Part shown: positions 51,934 to 64,000 of the stretch, piece after piece
How positions within the stretch are numbered: position 1 is the first letter of the stretch
Layout: every line of letters starts with the position of its first letter
Source of the DNA: Ophioceras dolichostomum
Lineage: Eukaryota > Ascomycota > Sordariomycetes > Magnaporthales > Ophioceraceae
Reading direction: 5' to 3'
Length of the DNA stretch: 64,000 nucleotides
Assembly (NCBI GenBank): GCA_003049485.1
Contig: PYST01000207.1
Location: 1 to 64,000, forward strand
Made by a program: the position numbers and the translations under genes
Notes under the pieces: model-generated
Told to the model about the DNA's origin: nothing
The model's database searches: none
The model's input: the letters and a program-made list of their open reading frames with translations, nothing else

Positions 51934-54900
51934 GAAAAGAGACAGGGAAAAAAAAAAAGAGAAAGCATGTTGGCACCGGAGTCGGTGATGCGTGCTTCCT
52001 ATAAGCTGTCCTGGGATCCACACACACTTCGAGGAGCCAAGGTCGAGCGAGAGTCGAGGAGCGAGCAGCTGGGGACTGTGAGAGAGCGCGGGGGGCAGGC
52101 CCATGAAGTACGCATGCAGGTAGGATGAGGGAAATATTGGCAAGGAGCGGCCATCGAGCTGCTACTTTTGTTGGTGGCGAATTCCCGACTGCTCGGGAAC
52201 AGGGTGAAGCGCTCTCGCAGGGCATAGGCCGTCGAGGGTCGAGTGTGGAGCGAGGGTCGGCGTAACGAGAGGAAACTGTCGAACGCCAATTCTAGGACTC
52301 TTGATCTCTGTCAGTCAATATTTGACGCCCTTCAGACAGCAGGAGGGCTTGCAGAACCCCGAGACATGCGTACGCTTTCATTTCCTTTCTCTCCTTCTAT
52401 CTGTCTCCCTCTATCCCTGTCCCGTGTCGCGGCGGCAGGGCAGGCTGTGGGAGGACTCGACGGCCAGCTGGTGGACCTGCCTGATTGGAAAAAACGTGCA
52501 GGGTTTGTGCAAGAGTTTTGTGGGAGAAGTTGGTGGGCAGACTAGTTGCAAAAAGTTCGTGTACCATCCGCCGCCCACCATCCATCCCCCCCTACTCCTT
52601 CTTCCTCGCCGTGCACTTTCCTGCGCGCTGCCAGCGACGTTTCGTGCCTATTGTCTGAATGGCGCCATAATGGCAAAACGCAAAGATGACCGGAGAAAAC
52701 AGAAAATCCCATATAAAAACACTTGGACCACGTAGTATGATCTCAAATTCCTTCTTGTAAGAGATCCGTCTTTTTTGAGGGTGGAGAAAATAAAGTGCCG
52801 GTACCGCAGTGGCTCGCTTTCCGTCGCGGTCACTGGAACAGGAGAGGATGGTGCGTTGGGATTCCGGCCTTGAGGGAGCCAAAGCAGCAGCAGGAGAGGA
52901 GCTCCAGAAGGCCCTGCGAGCAAGAGCCAAGGGGGCGAAGCGTGGTGGGTGGTGGCCCTAGCCTGGTGGGTTGGCTCAGGCTAGTACAGGTACGGCTCGC
53001 CTTGTCAGCGGGGTCAGTCAGGACACTTGACGCTTGTTAACGGTAAACGCACAGAGAGGCACCCAGACAAAACGGTCAGACAAAACGGTCAAGACTGCAG
53101 AATATTTGTTGGCGGCTTGCGAAAAAAGGTACCTACACAGACCACCACGTACCCTGACGTCACTGCCTCCGCTCACCGCCAGCACTTCCGGTTGGAGGAA
53201 GAAGGAGATTGCTTTCTCTCAGCCCTCGCTCGTGTCGCAAGTGGCAACAACCTGATGCAACCTGATGTTGGGTGTCTTTCTCGCCAGACCTCAAGAGCTG
53301 TCCGAGGGAGAAAGGGGGCAAGACACGGAGGAGGAGCTCCCAGTCAGCGATCCAGTGGCAACTTGCTTGCCTGCCCGGACCCCCGCGCCATGCCCCGCAC
53401 CGGCCCCGCCGGCCCTTGGCCGGTTGCTTGGCCTGGCTCCCTTGCTTCGGCCAGCTCTGATCTGAATTGTTTGTGGGAAGGGGAGGGCAGGACAGGACAG
53501 CGTGTGCGACAATTGCTATTCCCATGACATTGTTCAATTTGTAACCCTGGAGTAAGTCCTCCGCCGCTGCCCATCAGGTGTGTGCCAAGGGGCATTTCGT
53601 CTCGTCTCCCACATGGCCCGGCCAACCACAGCGCACCTCCCGCACATATGGCCTTCGTGAGCTGGTGAGGCACTGACACTACAGCGCTACATCACCTAGG
53701 CTTCCGCTGCGGCGTTCACTAATTCATTCACTAATTCATAGCCTAGCGATGACAAGTACTCGATCTATCCCCAGGACCCTGTCACCTCGTTTGAGGCATT
53801 CCCATCAAAGCATTGCCCCACCTCACGCTTGCCATCATCGATTGATCCCTTCGCTACGTGAACGTCCACGGACGGACCCCCGCGTCGACTTCGATGCTGG
53901 GATGTGTTCATGCTACGGAATAGCTGATGGGTCTGCCGCTGACCGTGCTCAGCTCCCTTCGGAGAGCCAAGGCGGCCATCCTCTCTCGGTCCCGTCAATG
54001 TCTCTCACTTCTCTAGGTACCCGCGTCTCAGGCCTCCGCCTAACGCTTTCATGCCCGTCCCCTGTGCCCGTCCCCTGTGCCCGTCCCCTGTGCCCGTCCC
54101 CTAAAAACATTCGATGCATACCTGCCTAGGCACCTACCTGTAGGTACCTCACTTAACCTGATGATCAACATCAACCTCCATTTTCCAAGCGCTCAAACTG
54201 AGCCTAGTACAGTCCGCTATATGACTGCCTGTTTACATTGGAACTTCTTAACAACCACACAACGAGGTAGGGAAAAAAAAAGGTTGGCCAGCCGAGCACC
54301 GCAACGCAACGCGCTTAGGCGGCATTGGAACTTGGGGCCCGCTGCGCTCCATCCAAGCATTCCACAGTGCCGAGAGATCGACGCTCGGCTATCTTTTTGC
54401 AGTGCGTTTTTTTGGCGGATTTCAACTCTGACTCCACCCTAAGTGTTGGCCCAGTAGGGCATATAGTGGGTGCGATGCAGTGGATTTAGAGTGACCCCCC
54501 GCTGCAATGGCACGTCCTGACGCATCTTTCGGGCTCAATCAACCGAGAGACCAGCCGCATCACTGACTGACTTACAGCGTACAGTTAGTTGACTGTCAGT
54601 GAACCAACCACCTGTGGAGCAACCACCAGGACCCCATCCTCTTCCTCCTCCCGTCCTCTCTCTCAACTCAAGCTTTTTGGTCCGTCACAGTCAGCCGCAC
54701 CCAAACATTCAAGCTTCTTTCTTTTTCCCGTCTCGCCAAGTCTCTCATTCTTTTTCTTTTTTTTGGGTCCTGTTTTGCCTCCTCTCTTCCCTGCCTCCTT
54801 TTGGTGATCGTCCAAGCATCCACGTAATCATTATATGTGTGTCTCGGCCGTCTTTTCGGTGACAGCTTGAGTTATTGTGTCCAAAGTCCCAAGTGATCGA

Positions 54901-57900
54901 CTTTTTTTTCTTCTTTCCTTCGAGCTATTGGAATCCCAAGCACCCTAAGCATGCAGGCAAGGGTCTGCTGCAGGAGCTGGAAGTCGTGTTCAAGGGGGGA
55001 GGACAGAAGAGGGGAGCATCAGATTATCTCTCTCTCTCTCTCTATATTGTCTTCCCTTGCATCTGTCTCGTCCTATTCTCCTCTCTGAGTTGAAACCCCG
55101 CCCACCACCTCTGCCATCAAAATGGCGATAACAGAAAAGGAAAAAAAAGGAACGAAGAAAAGCAGGAACAAAATGCAGGACGCGACATTGACGTGACAGC
55201 CCTGGATCCCCGATTCGCCCCCTTTCTTCCCTCTCTTCCATCTGAGAGAGCCATCGACGCAGGAGGGCATGTCGATGTTTGAACAAGAAGTGGCAGAGCA
55301 ACACAGCACGTCACCAACCAGCATGCCCCATTTTCTGCTTGCTTCTTGCATTGTTATTGCATTGTTACGTCCGGCATGCATACCTAGGCTGGCCGGCAGG
55401 CAGGTATCAGACAGACACAGGAGGCCGTCAAGTCGTCCAGCACGAACGCTTGGACTGTTCAACAACGTCGCTGTGTGCTCCGGCTGGACGAAGAACGAAA
55501 AGCATTTCTCGTCTGTCCAAGGTTGGGCACGACTGGGAAGGACGAGAGTACACTAGACCGTATTTTTCTTTTTGTCTTTTCCTCTTTCGCTTTCTCTCCC
55601 GTCCCCTGCCCTTGTTTTCCCCTGAACCTTTAGCTTCGAGCTATTCCGCGTGTGCCGTCCGTCCCGTCCTGTCAACTTCGGGGCTTGCCCTTCTCTGCCT
55701 CCCCTCCTCCTTCTCACCCTCCTCCTTCTCACCCTCCTCCTTCTCACCCTCCTCCTTCTCACCCTCCTCCTCCGAGCACGCTAGTACTTAGGTTGGGATA
55801 AGGAGAGGGGAAAGGGAGCGAAAAGTTAGTGCCTGGGCAGGACAGGTGGCAGGAGGTGTGCCCAGTCCGAGACAACCGCGGGCGATAAATTACTTGCAGG
55901 ACGAATTACTTTCCCCTTTCTTGGCGGGTCTCTCTTGGGGAGTACTAGCATGCAATGACATCTCATTCACTTACACAAGCACAACGCGCGCGTGCATAAA
56001 ACACAAGCGCAACTCCCGAACCAAGCGGGTAAGGAGCTGGATACCTATCTACTCACAGCATACCTACTAGTCTAGGCGAGGTGAAATTCCAGCAACCCTC
56101 CTCGCCGTGGCGTAGGAACACATGGAATAGAGTAAACAGCCCTGTTCGTGCGACCCATACATTCCCCCGCCGCGTTTCTCTCTTTCCCACTGCCCTTGCA
56201 AAGCATGGCACGATCTCACTTTTCTCCTCTCTCGGGTCGGCAAAAGTTGGCCAGGGGTGTATGTAGGTGCATATCTATCTTGGGGAAGGGAATTCTGGGA
56301 GAGGAGGTGGGTGGGTGGCAAAGCAAGGTACAGACGGCTCTGCCAATCCAACAGCTCCTCCTGTGGGCTCCATCCGTTGTGTCGGATCCCCAGCGATGCA
56401 GGGGAATCGACGACGAGCCCCAGACGATCCTCAGAGGCATCATCACTGAGGTGGAGTGGACTGTGCCTGTCTTGCTGTCTGTTCCTCCTTCCATTCTCAC
56501 TCCCTTCGCTGGCGATCCGGACCTCGTTGCGGTAGTAGTGCCTCCTCTCTCCCTAGCCCACGCTCTCTTTTCCTTCTTATCACGTCGTCGCAGCCTTCTA
56601 CGTGGTGCCTTCCGTGCACTATCTGTCTGGCTGGCTGGTTGGCTGGCTGGCTGCTCAAGTCAGAGCGAGAATCAGGCAGGGGTTAGAGGGTCAAGTGGAG
56701 GCAAACACAGGCGGACCTGCTCGGTCCTGACGGTGGTCGGCGACGGGTAGTACCTAGACGGCGAGCTTTCACTGGCTGGTCGTTGTCTCACAGCTCATGC
56801 TCTTTCGAGAAGAGTACACTGCTCCCTTTCGCTTTCTCGTCTCCATTGTAGACGCCACTTACGCTGCTGCTCTGCTTGTTTTCAGGACCGCTTTGACCTC
56901 CGTCTACCATCACCCATCAAACTGTTCCAGCATCTTTCCTTTTTCTTCTGACTTAGGCTTAGGTCTTGTCGCTGCCCCTTTCTCCCTCTCAGCCCTCAGC
57001 TCCATACATCCAGCCATCCAGCCAGGCAGTATGCAGTGCAGGTCTCCTGATTTGCTGGCTCTCACCGAGGTCCGCTGATGTCTCGCCTGCCACCCAAAAA
57101 CCTGAAATCCTGGAAGGACAAATCAGCGAGTGTGATCCTCCCTGATACTTTTGTTGCATCTTCCTTCTTGCTTTTTGGGTTGATACTATGAGAGGGAGGT
57201 CGAGAGAGGTGGAGGGGTGGTCTGAGAGGGGCGTGGGTCTAACTCCCCTTCTTCCTTTCGTCTGTTTCCTCCCTAAGCTCCCGAGATCTTGCATATGGCC
57301 TCCCTCGGGACACCCACACCTCTAGACCCACATCCTTCGTCCACACCCCAACTTCCAAGGTGACGCGCTTGAAGCATCGTCCCTTCCTTTCTCAGTACTA
57401 GTAGGGTCAGGAACGGATTGCTAGCTTCAATGCCTAGATATTCTCGCGAGTAGTGCCAACAAGTACAGGATTTTATTCCATATAACACCACCATTCCGTA
57501 CGAGATCTACTACTAAAGGAGAAAACAACAATTATCTCGTGCGCGCAAGGCGCATCTAACCGCCAGCCCTGGCCTGGCTTCACTTCATTCTCCCGATCTA
57601 TCCCTGTCCTTACCTTATTCTCACTATCACCCTCCAATCGGGCTCTCTGTTTCTCACGCCCCAGGAAGCCAAGTTGCGGCCGGCTCTCGGCAGTCTGAGC
57701 ACCACGCCGCTACTGGATGGGGTGAGCAAAAGAAAAGAAAAAAGGTACGTTGCCTTCTGTTGCTTTTCGATCGACCAAGGTTCCACGACGCGGCCGCCGG
57801 ACTCGCGCCAGTCGTTCTCGACATTCTTTGGATATATTGCCCGTTCCCCCTCGTCCTCCCTCGTCCTCCCTCGTCCCCCTCTCTCGTACGCCCTCATCCT

Positions 57901-58173
57901 TCCCTAGTCCGGTCCCACAACCTTCTCTTCGTCCCTCGTCAAGAGGGGACCAATCTCCGGAATCACAAACACTGATTTGCTTTCACTTCTGACTAGCAGC
58001 CCGGCATAACGAAGGGCTGCCTTTTTTTGCTTTTTGCCGTTCAATCTTGTCTTCCATTCCGCCCCCTGTGTGTCCGTCAGTCTGTACCATCTCGTTTGTC
58101 ACATTCTCGATCATCACATATTCAACAATCTTGCCTGGACACCCCCTTCTAACACCAACACCGTTCAACAGCC
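51934..58173. other. Large gene-poor region
   Basis: About 6.2 kb in which no gene could be supported on either strand. Features seen: an A run at 51949-51958, CCCGTCCCCTGTG repeats at 54055-54110, a TAGGTACC cluster at 54126-54150, a CT repeat at 55028-55045, a 15-bp repeat at 55702-55768 and GGCTGGCT repeats at 56624-56654. The stretch 57900-58173 is pyrimidine-rich and is probably the promoter and leader of the gene at 58174. Confidence 0.4.
55702..55768. repeat. 15-bp pyrimidine minisatellite, four to five copies
   Basis: CCCTCCTCCTTCTCA repeats head to tail and ends CCCTCCTCCTCC. Confidence 0.9.
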
Positions 58174-60569
58174 ATGGCCGCTACCGTGCGTGAGCGGCCG
58201 GCCGGCCACGGGCTGGTTATCTTGGTGCTCGTGGACAAGCACTTCGCTGCGAAGTCCGGCGGCGGTGGTGGCATTGGCTCTTTCGGACCCGACGGTGGCC
58301 CTGCGGTGGTGACCACTGGGTCCAGCTACGACCTCACTCCGGTCTGATCACCACTGACGACTTCTCGCACCAGTTCTCGCATCAGTTCTCGCACCAGCAC
58401 CTGCAGGTGCAAGACGAGGCCCACACCCAGTGGGACACCAATGAGGTGACCGAGGAACAGCAGTACGACCTCGGCGGCAGCAGCAGCAACGGCGGCAGCA
58501 GCAGCACCAGCGGCACCAGCGAGCACCAGCAGTCGCAGTTCGGACGAGCATCCATCGGCTCGCAAGCAGAGGCACACGACAAGTCGGACATCGACAACAA
58601 TAACTCCCTCAGTGCTCAGAGCATCAACAAGGAGGCGACCAGGACCGAGGAGCCTCGGCAGCTTCACGAGCCTTACCTTGAGCTTAAGGGGCTGGAGAAT
58701 ACTCGACAAGTCGAGAACCGCGAGAGGCCGGGCCTGCCAGTGACGCAGCTGCCGATGACAGGACAGGAGCAGCCTCGCCCGGCTCCTGGCACAGCCCCCC
58801 TACAGAGCGGCGACGATCGCGTGGAGGGTGCGCGGCCCCTGCCGCAGCTGCCCCAGCCTGAGCCCAAGCCCGCCCGCGGAAAGCGGCCCGAGACCGCCAC
58901 GGCCACTCCGCCGCGCTACACTGTCTTCCCTTTCGCGCAGCCGCAGGACTTCATCCTCCCTTCCGTCTCCGCGAAGATAGCCTCGCTCAAGCAGAAGCAG
59001 CAGCAGCAGCAGCAGCAACTGCGGGAGCAGCGGCTCCCGCTACCATCTCACCTCATGCTCCCGCCCATCGAGGCTCACTGGGACATCTCACTGTCCCCGT
59101 TCAACCCGCCGAGCGCGTCCAGTGCCGCCTACTGGGAGACTACGAACTATGCTCCCGCGGCCCACACCCAGGTCCAGACCCAGACCCAGGCCCAGACCTA
59201 CCGGCGAGAGCAAGACTACTCCGCTGCTCCGGCCCAAGGCCAGACTGCCCAGCGAGAGCAGGTCTACGCGCCCACGCCCAGTGCCGTTCTCGCAGCTCGC
59301 CAGCGCCGACACGGCGCTGCAATGACCACCAAGTCCTTCGAGCGGGACGGTCTCCCTCTCCCGGCCACGACCCAGCAGCCTCTGGCTGCCATGGTGGCTT
59401 ACACATCTGTCTCTGCGCCTCACGGAGCCGCCTCGTCCTCCTCTACCTACACGGGCAATTCTGAGTATTCCTCCCACAGCGCCCACAGCGCGGACAACGA
59501 CGGCGACGAGCAGGCCGATGATGATCATCACAGACGCGAGGCCCTCCGCGCCGTCGGCCTGGACGAGCATAACCTCCGCCAGCGGTACTACCAGACCCTC
59601 AACTCTCCCCCGGCCCCGCCCCGTCAGCAGCAGCAGTCCGCGCCGGCCGCCACGCGATCCGTCGCCGCGCTGGCCAGGCCCCTCCCTCCGACGCGGCCGC
59701 AAACCGCTCGGTCCGACTGGCCTCTCCCTTCCCCTCCCACCGTGCTGCCAGCCCTGAAGTTTCCCCCGCCGACCGGCCCCCTCCCTCCGCTGCCCACCGC
59801 CGCCTCTCGCCCGGCCCAAATTCGTCCCGCTAGCCTCGAGACCAAGCAGGCGGCCCGAGAGTACAGCCCGCCCCTGCTGCGGTCGCGGTCAGCCACCGTC
59901 ACCACACCCGCCACCACCACGACCACCGCGGGCGTCCAGGCCCCGCCGTTGTTTGCTCCGTGGCAGGCCAACCCCAATAACCGGTCGTATGTGCCGCAGT
60001 CCACCAACGGAAACTACCGGCCCCAGCCGTCGATGGCCTCGTCGTACATCCCTGTCTCGACAGCCGCTTCACACGTCCTCCAGCCGGCAATGGGCCCGCC
60101 AATGGTCCCTCCGAGGGCCTGGGGTCCCGGCCCCACCATGCGCGGGCAGACCTACTTCAGCGTCGGGGATGGTGCAGCGCAGCAGACACGGCAGCAACAG
60201 CAACAGCAGCAGCAGCGGTCGGTCTTCGAGTGGGACTCCGACTCCGACGAGCCTCGAAGGGGCTCGTCCGTCGTCGGGAGGACCTTGCGGAGCATCGGCA
60301 GCACGATCGAGACGATCGAGAGCAGGCTGCGCCGCCACCGCCGTCCGTCCGACGCGGGCGTGACCGCTGCCGAGGAGGCCAAGAAGAAGGAGAAGGAGAA
60401 GAGGAAGCGGAGCGGCTCCGACGCCACCGGCGGCGGCGGCAGCGGCTACAATCTCCTCAGGAAGAAGCCTAGCCTTGGTTTCGGGTTGATGGGCATCCGG
60501 AGGGAGAAGGAGGAGAAGGGCAAGGACAAGGACAAGGACATGGACGACGCGGACGACTACTGCCTGTAG
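58174..60569 (+). CDS. Long disordered Ser/Pro/Gln-rich protein
   Basis: The ATG at 58174 is in good context (GCCATGGCC). The main frame, about 730 codons, runs from about 58370 to TAG 60567-60569 and has no ATG of its own at the 5' end. A GTGCGT..CAG intron from 58186 to about 58370 (CTGAC branch-like word just before the end) would join MAAT in phase to FSHQFSHQHLQVQDEA. Alternatively the frame starting at 58174 (MAATVRERPAGHGLVILVLV) is coding and a one-base shift lies near 58345. The protein has Ser/Gly, Gln and Ala/Thr-Gln-repeat segments and many Pro motifs. A more conserved-looking C-terminus contains VFEWDSDSDEPRRGSSVVGR and TLRSIGSTIETIESRLRRHR, and ends with Lys/Glu-rich sequence. 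No domain, signal peptide or membrane segment was seen; a nuclear or scaffold role is a guess. Confidence 0.7.
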
Positions 60570-63329
60570 TGGTTGTTGCGTCACTCATTCGCACTGCACT
60601 GTTGGCGGACTCGCCCATTTCTCTCTCGCTCTCTTTCTCTTTCTCTCTGTGTGTGTTTCTCTCTCTCTCAAACATGATATTCACTAGCCATTCTGGCCGC
60701 TTTCACACGCTCATTCATGATCGTTCTTTCTTCTCTTTCGACTTTCGTTGTCTTTTTTTTCTTTTCCTATTCCTATGACTGAATTTCCAATATGCGTCTT
60801 GTTTTCTGACGCAGATGATCTTCATCTGCTTGCCGTCGTCGTCGTCGTCGCTTTCGTCTCGATGTCCACAGAAGGACCAGACTAGTAATGGATCAATGCG
60901 ACATTTGACCCTTTGAGTAGCTGGATCGTCATCCACTCTTCTTTTTTCCTTGACCACTGCACTTTGACCGTTTCTTTTCATTCTCTTCTGACTTCTGTCC
61001 AATTTCTTTTCTTTTTCCTTTTTCTTTTCTTTGGCTTGGGAACAATACCAAGGACTCGCGATGCACAGGTCAGCAAGCGTCGCAAGCAAGGAGTCCAGAG
61101 GCAAGGCGTTGGGTAAGCATCGTCGCGGTCTATAACAGCCACCTATCTACGGATATCTGGTTTGGCAACCGTGGACAGGATCCGGAAAAGGGGTATCGGG
61201 AATGGATGGTATGGCACGCACTGTAGGGTACAGTCCGGCATGATAAGGTATGGCACGGAACGGAACGGCTTGTAACGAAGGAACGGAATACCAAAAAAAG
61301 AGAGAGATAGAAAGATAAGAAGAAAAAAGGAAAAAGAAAACCCCGAAAAAAAAAACCAATAACAACCGGTGCGACGAAGAAAACCCCCAAGGTACGGAGC
61401 TGACACTCATTTGATACGGCGATCTGGTAAGGACATGGACATGGATGGAGAGATGGATGACAACAGGATGGAGTTTCGGTTCTCCACGTTCTTTACTGCC
61501 CATTTTTTGTCCTTCTATTCATGTATTACTACTTTGATTTGTGTGGGATTATTTAAATACCTTCCCACCGCGGCAGCAGACCAAAAAAAAAGACCACTGT
61601 ATGCCGCACTCCGGCCGCCGTTCTCCAACTGGTGATTGTTGTCAGACAGACGGGCACCTGATGCAATTGGGCGATATTATTGATGATGGATGATTGCGGT
61701 CAAATTTATTGATTGTTCGGTCCTCCCTTTTTCCTTCGATCTCTGTTGTACCAAAAGTTGTGTCCAAGTCTTTTTCTTGTCTGGACTCTTTGGCACAGAC
61801 CGCTAGCTTGTGGGGCCTCATCGTGCCACCTCATTGAGTGCCTGATTCCTACCGTTTATGCCTTAGGTGTCTATCTGACAATTGTGATCGTGGATTGGGA
61901 CGGGAGACTGTGTTGCCAGGCACATAGCTTCCACCGTCCCCTGCCCCGCACTTTGTCAGGGCATAACCCCTATAAGATACCCTGTAGCGATATGTCGGTA
62001 GTGGTGACCTAGGGACCATGGGGGGCGCTGCAACCGCGGAGCTAGCTGCCGTTAGGCGATGCGTAACTCTCAATCTCACTGCAGCTAATGGAGCTGCAGC
62101 TAATGGAGCTTCCAACTGTCCCCAACCGTCCAGGCCCTCCAGGCAACGGCATGCAAACCTACAGCATGACCTCACACGGAATCTTCTTAGCCGTCCAGAA
62201 TGGGTACTAAGGCACCAGAGATAGCCGCAAATAACTCTTCATTCTGCGCTCAAGGGCCTGTGCCGAGGTCGCCATCACACACCGGCCTGTTCCAGGCGTC
62301 TGGGGTGGCTCTGTGTGATGGTCTGTACCATCGCAACACCAGGGAGACCACGGAATCTTACCATGCACAGTACGATCATCCGCAATACTAAAAACCCCCT
62401 TCATCAATCCATTTCCCAGCCCTGTGCAAATCACCCTTCTGCAAGGAGAAACTGAGAAACAACGAGGTCTGCAGCCCCAAGTTTCAGAATCGAAGGGTCC
62501 TGGGAGACTCTCCTGGAGCGGCACGGCGTGGTGGAGATGCGGGAAGACTCCAACAGAAAAGTTTGGAGACGAGAAGGGAGCTTGGGCCAACCAGTCCCAC
62601 TTTTCCCTGGCTTATCGCAAGGATTGCCCCGCCCCTCTCTTTTTTGCGACGAAAATCTTCGAGCTTGAGCTTGCTGCGCTCTTGCGCGAACCCGTTGTTG
62701 ACGCCGCATGTCTTCAATACTCCAATGCAGTTGTAGAGCTGCTCTGACCGAGTTGCAGAAATACAGCTAAAGCTTCAAGAATTTTTATTTTTTATTTTAA
62801 GAAACTTTCGCAAAATGAGATGAGCTAAGAACTCTTCTCGTCGCGTCGACCGTTGAAGGGCCCGTTCGTGGGGTGGCTGGTAGCGGGTCGGCTAGGCTCC
62901 TCACTGACCCCTCAAGAAACCCCACGATGGTGCTGAGCCGTCTCTGCCCAACCTTTCCGATAATTTCTGATACGACTCTACGGATCCCCTCCATCCCCAA
63001 CCTCGCGATCAACGAGTGGTATTTCATTCGAAGCTTTAGCCGCGCTGCCGCATGTGCAGGATGCAGTCTTCACACCTTCTTGCATTGCATACTTGCTGTG
63101 CAGAGCTCGACAATTGGCCAGCCAGATCATCCAAGTGGAGGAACTGGAGGACGGGAGAGGCGGCCTGACCCAAAGACTGAACGAACAAGCGGCCGAGGAC
63201 GAAGACGATACGCGGACTGACTGGCCTCGCCAACCCGCCGCTGCTACGACGACCGCCCATCCCTACTGTGCATTTGTTGTTTTTATTGTTTTCTTTTTAC
63301 GACCTGATGCCCACACTGCCACGACCATC
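60570..63329. other. Spacer, no supported gene
   Basis: The start is probably the 3' UTR of the disordered-protein gene, with CT/TC tracts at 60620-60670. GGTATGGCAC-type short repeats lie at 61208 and 61249, and GGAGCTGCAGCTAAT repeats at 62083-62110. A minus-strand frame 63027-62797 starts with ATG (MKYHSLIARLGMEGIRRVVS) and looks protein-like over 76 codons, but nothing supports it further. The last 80 bases are likely the promoter of the gene at 63330. Confidence 0.4.
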
Positions 63330-64000
63330 ATGAACTTCCAAAACTTGAACTTCGACTATGTGGAGCCCCCAAGTAGGTTCATGTTCCAATAATACTCGAT
63401 AGCCCACCTCCCTCAACTCCCGCTCCAACTTGACGTGGCCAAAGACCTTTGCTCTTTGCCTACCCTCTCTCTTATCTCATTTGTCTAATACCTGATCTTC
63501 TCTATCTCTCTGCAGGAGGAACCTATCCGAAGAGACCTTCCCACCCCCAGACTCCCTCCTCGCCCAGATCCCCTGCCAGGACAAGAAGGAGACCTTCCTC
63601 GGCATCCGAGGGCTCTCAAGGCGCTAGTACTATCCGCCCAACCAGAAAAGGCGCCACCTTCAACGACGACGACGACGACGGCGACTACGACGACGGCGAC
63701 GATGATGATACGCGATCTGGTTCCTACAACCCCCAACCACCATCTGTAATTCCTCGAGCTCCGAGCCCACCCACCCCGGCCTCGGGCAGCGAGATCTACG
63801 GGCCCGAGAGGCTGTACGGCCAGAAGGTCGCCGCCGCGGCCGCCCTCACAATAGCCCAGAACAAACTTCGGGACCACAATCGGCGAAAGGAGTTGGGGTT
63901 CCCCCCACCGCTGCTCGAGCGCAAGGTGCCTTCGTACCTCCCTGACGCCCCGCCACCGAAAGCGCTACTCTCCATCGACGCCCTCGCCCGGCTGCGGAAC
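63330..64000 (+). CDS. Uncharacterised acidic/basic protein, 5' part (runs off the window)
   Basis: Exon 1 is ATG 63330 to 63372 (MNFQNLNFDYVEPP). The intron 63373-63515 has GTAGGT..CTGCAG ends and a CTAAT branch-like word at 63485. Exon 2 starts at 63516 and remains open to the window end, at least 175 codons in total. The joined protein goes on as RGTYPKRPSHPQTPSSPRSP, a basic Ser/Pro region. An Asp run (about 13 Asp among Gly/Tyr) follows, then IYGPERLYGQKVAAAAALTI and a helical stretch ending KALLSIDALARLRN. No domain is recognised in this part. Reading exon 2 in the neighbouring phase hits a stop within about 35 codons, so the splice phase is well supported. Confidence 0.65.

Noticed and set aside
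1600..64000. Secondary-metabolite cluster, virus or large transposon
   Set aside because: No PKS, NRPS, terpene synthase, reverse transcriptase, transposase, integrase or capsid motifs were seen on either strand.

Overview
The window looks like nuclear DNA of a filamentous ascomycete (Pezizomycotina, probably a Sordariomycete). The support is short GT..AG introns of about 60-150 bases with CTGAC- or CTAAT-type branch sites, long spacers, CT-rich tracts upstream of genes, proteins rich in Gln, Ser, Pro and Ala, many copies of a TAGGTACCTA-type palindrome in spacers, and fungal families (F-box, fungal PD-(D/E)XK-like, kinesin-light-chain-type TPR). The genus cannot be fixed from sequence alone.

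Layout. 1-1449 is the 3' end of a gene made of near-identical 126-bp TPR units, broken by an in-frame TAG. 1712-1824 is an unexplained set of perfectly paired stems. 3964-6407 is a decayed F-box gene, followed by a polypurine tract and a cluster of hairpin and tandem repeats to about 7930. 12275-14875 encodes a coiled-coil protein. 16892-18754 is a two-exon HAD-family gene (CECR5/HDHD5-like, probably mitochondrial). 20176-22395 (minus) encodes an uncharacterised protein with an acidic EPES tail. 25530-26235 is a six-copy satellite of about 120 bp. 29060-30523 and 30599-31456 (minus) are two uncharacterised genes, the first frame-broken. 32854-34758 is a four-exon member of the fungal PD-(D/E)XK-like family whose expected catalytic Glu is replaced by Val. 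37913-38478 is a small three-exon gene. 42607-42685 (minus) is an intron-containing tRNA, best read as Ala(UGC). 46359-47256 is a Cys-rich small-protein gene with a frame break. 47664-48494 is a probable membrane-protein gene whose start region, including the ATG, has been duplicated out of frame. 48752-49423 is a homogeneous 17-bp minisatellite. 58174-60569 encodes a long disordered protein. 63330 to the window end is the 5' part of a further gene.

The genes do not form an evident pathway or biosynthetic cluster. The recurring themes are tandem-repeat expansion and gene decay. Several otherwise well-conserved reading frames carry TAG stops or single-base shifts, which could be pseudogenes, RIP-like C-to-T damage (for the stops) or consensus errors. 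Large parts (about 7.9-12.2, 22.4-25.5, 34.8-37.9, 49.5-58.1 and 60.6-63.3 kb) show no gene that can be supported.
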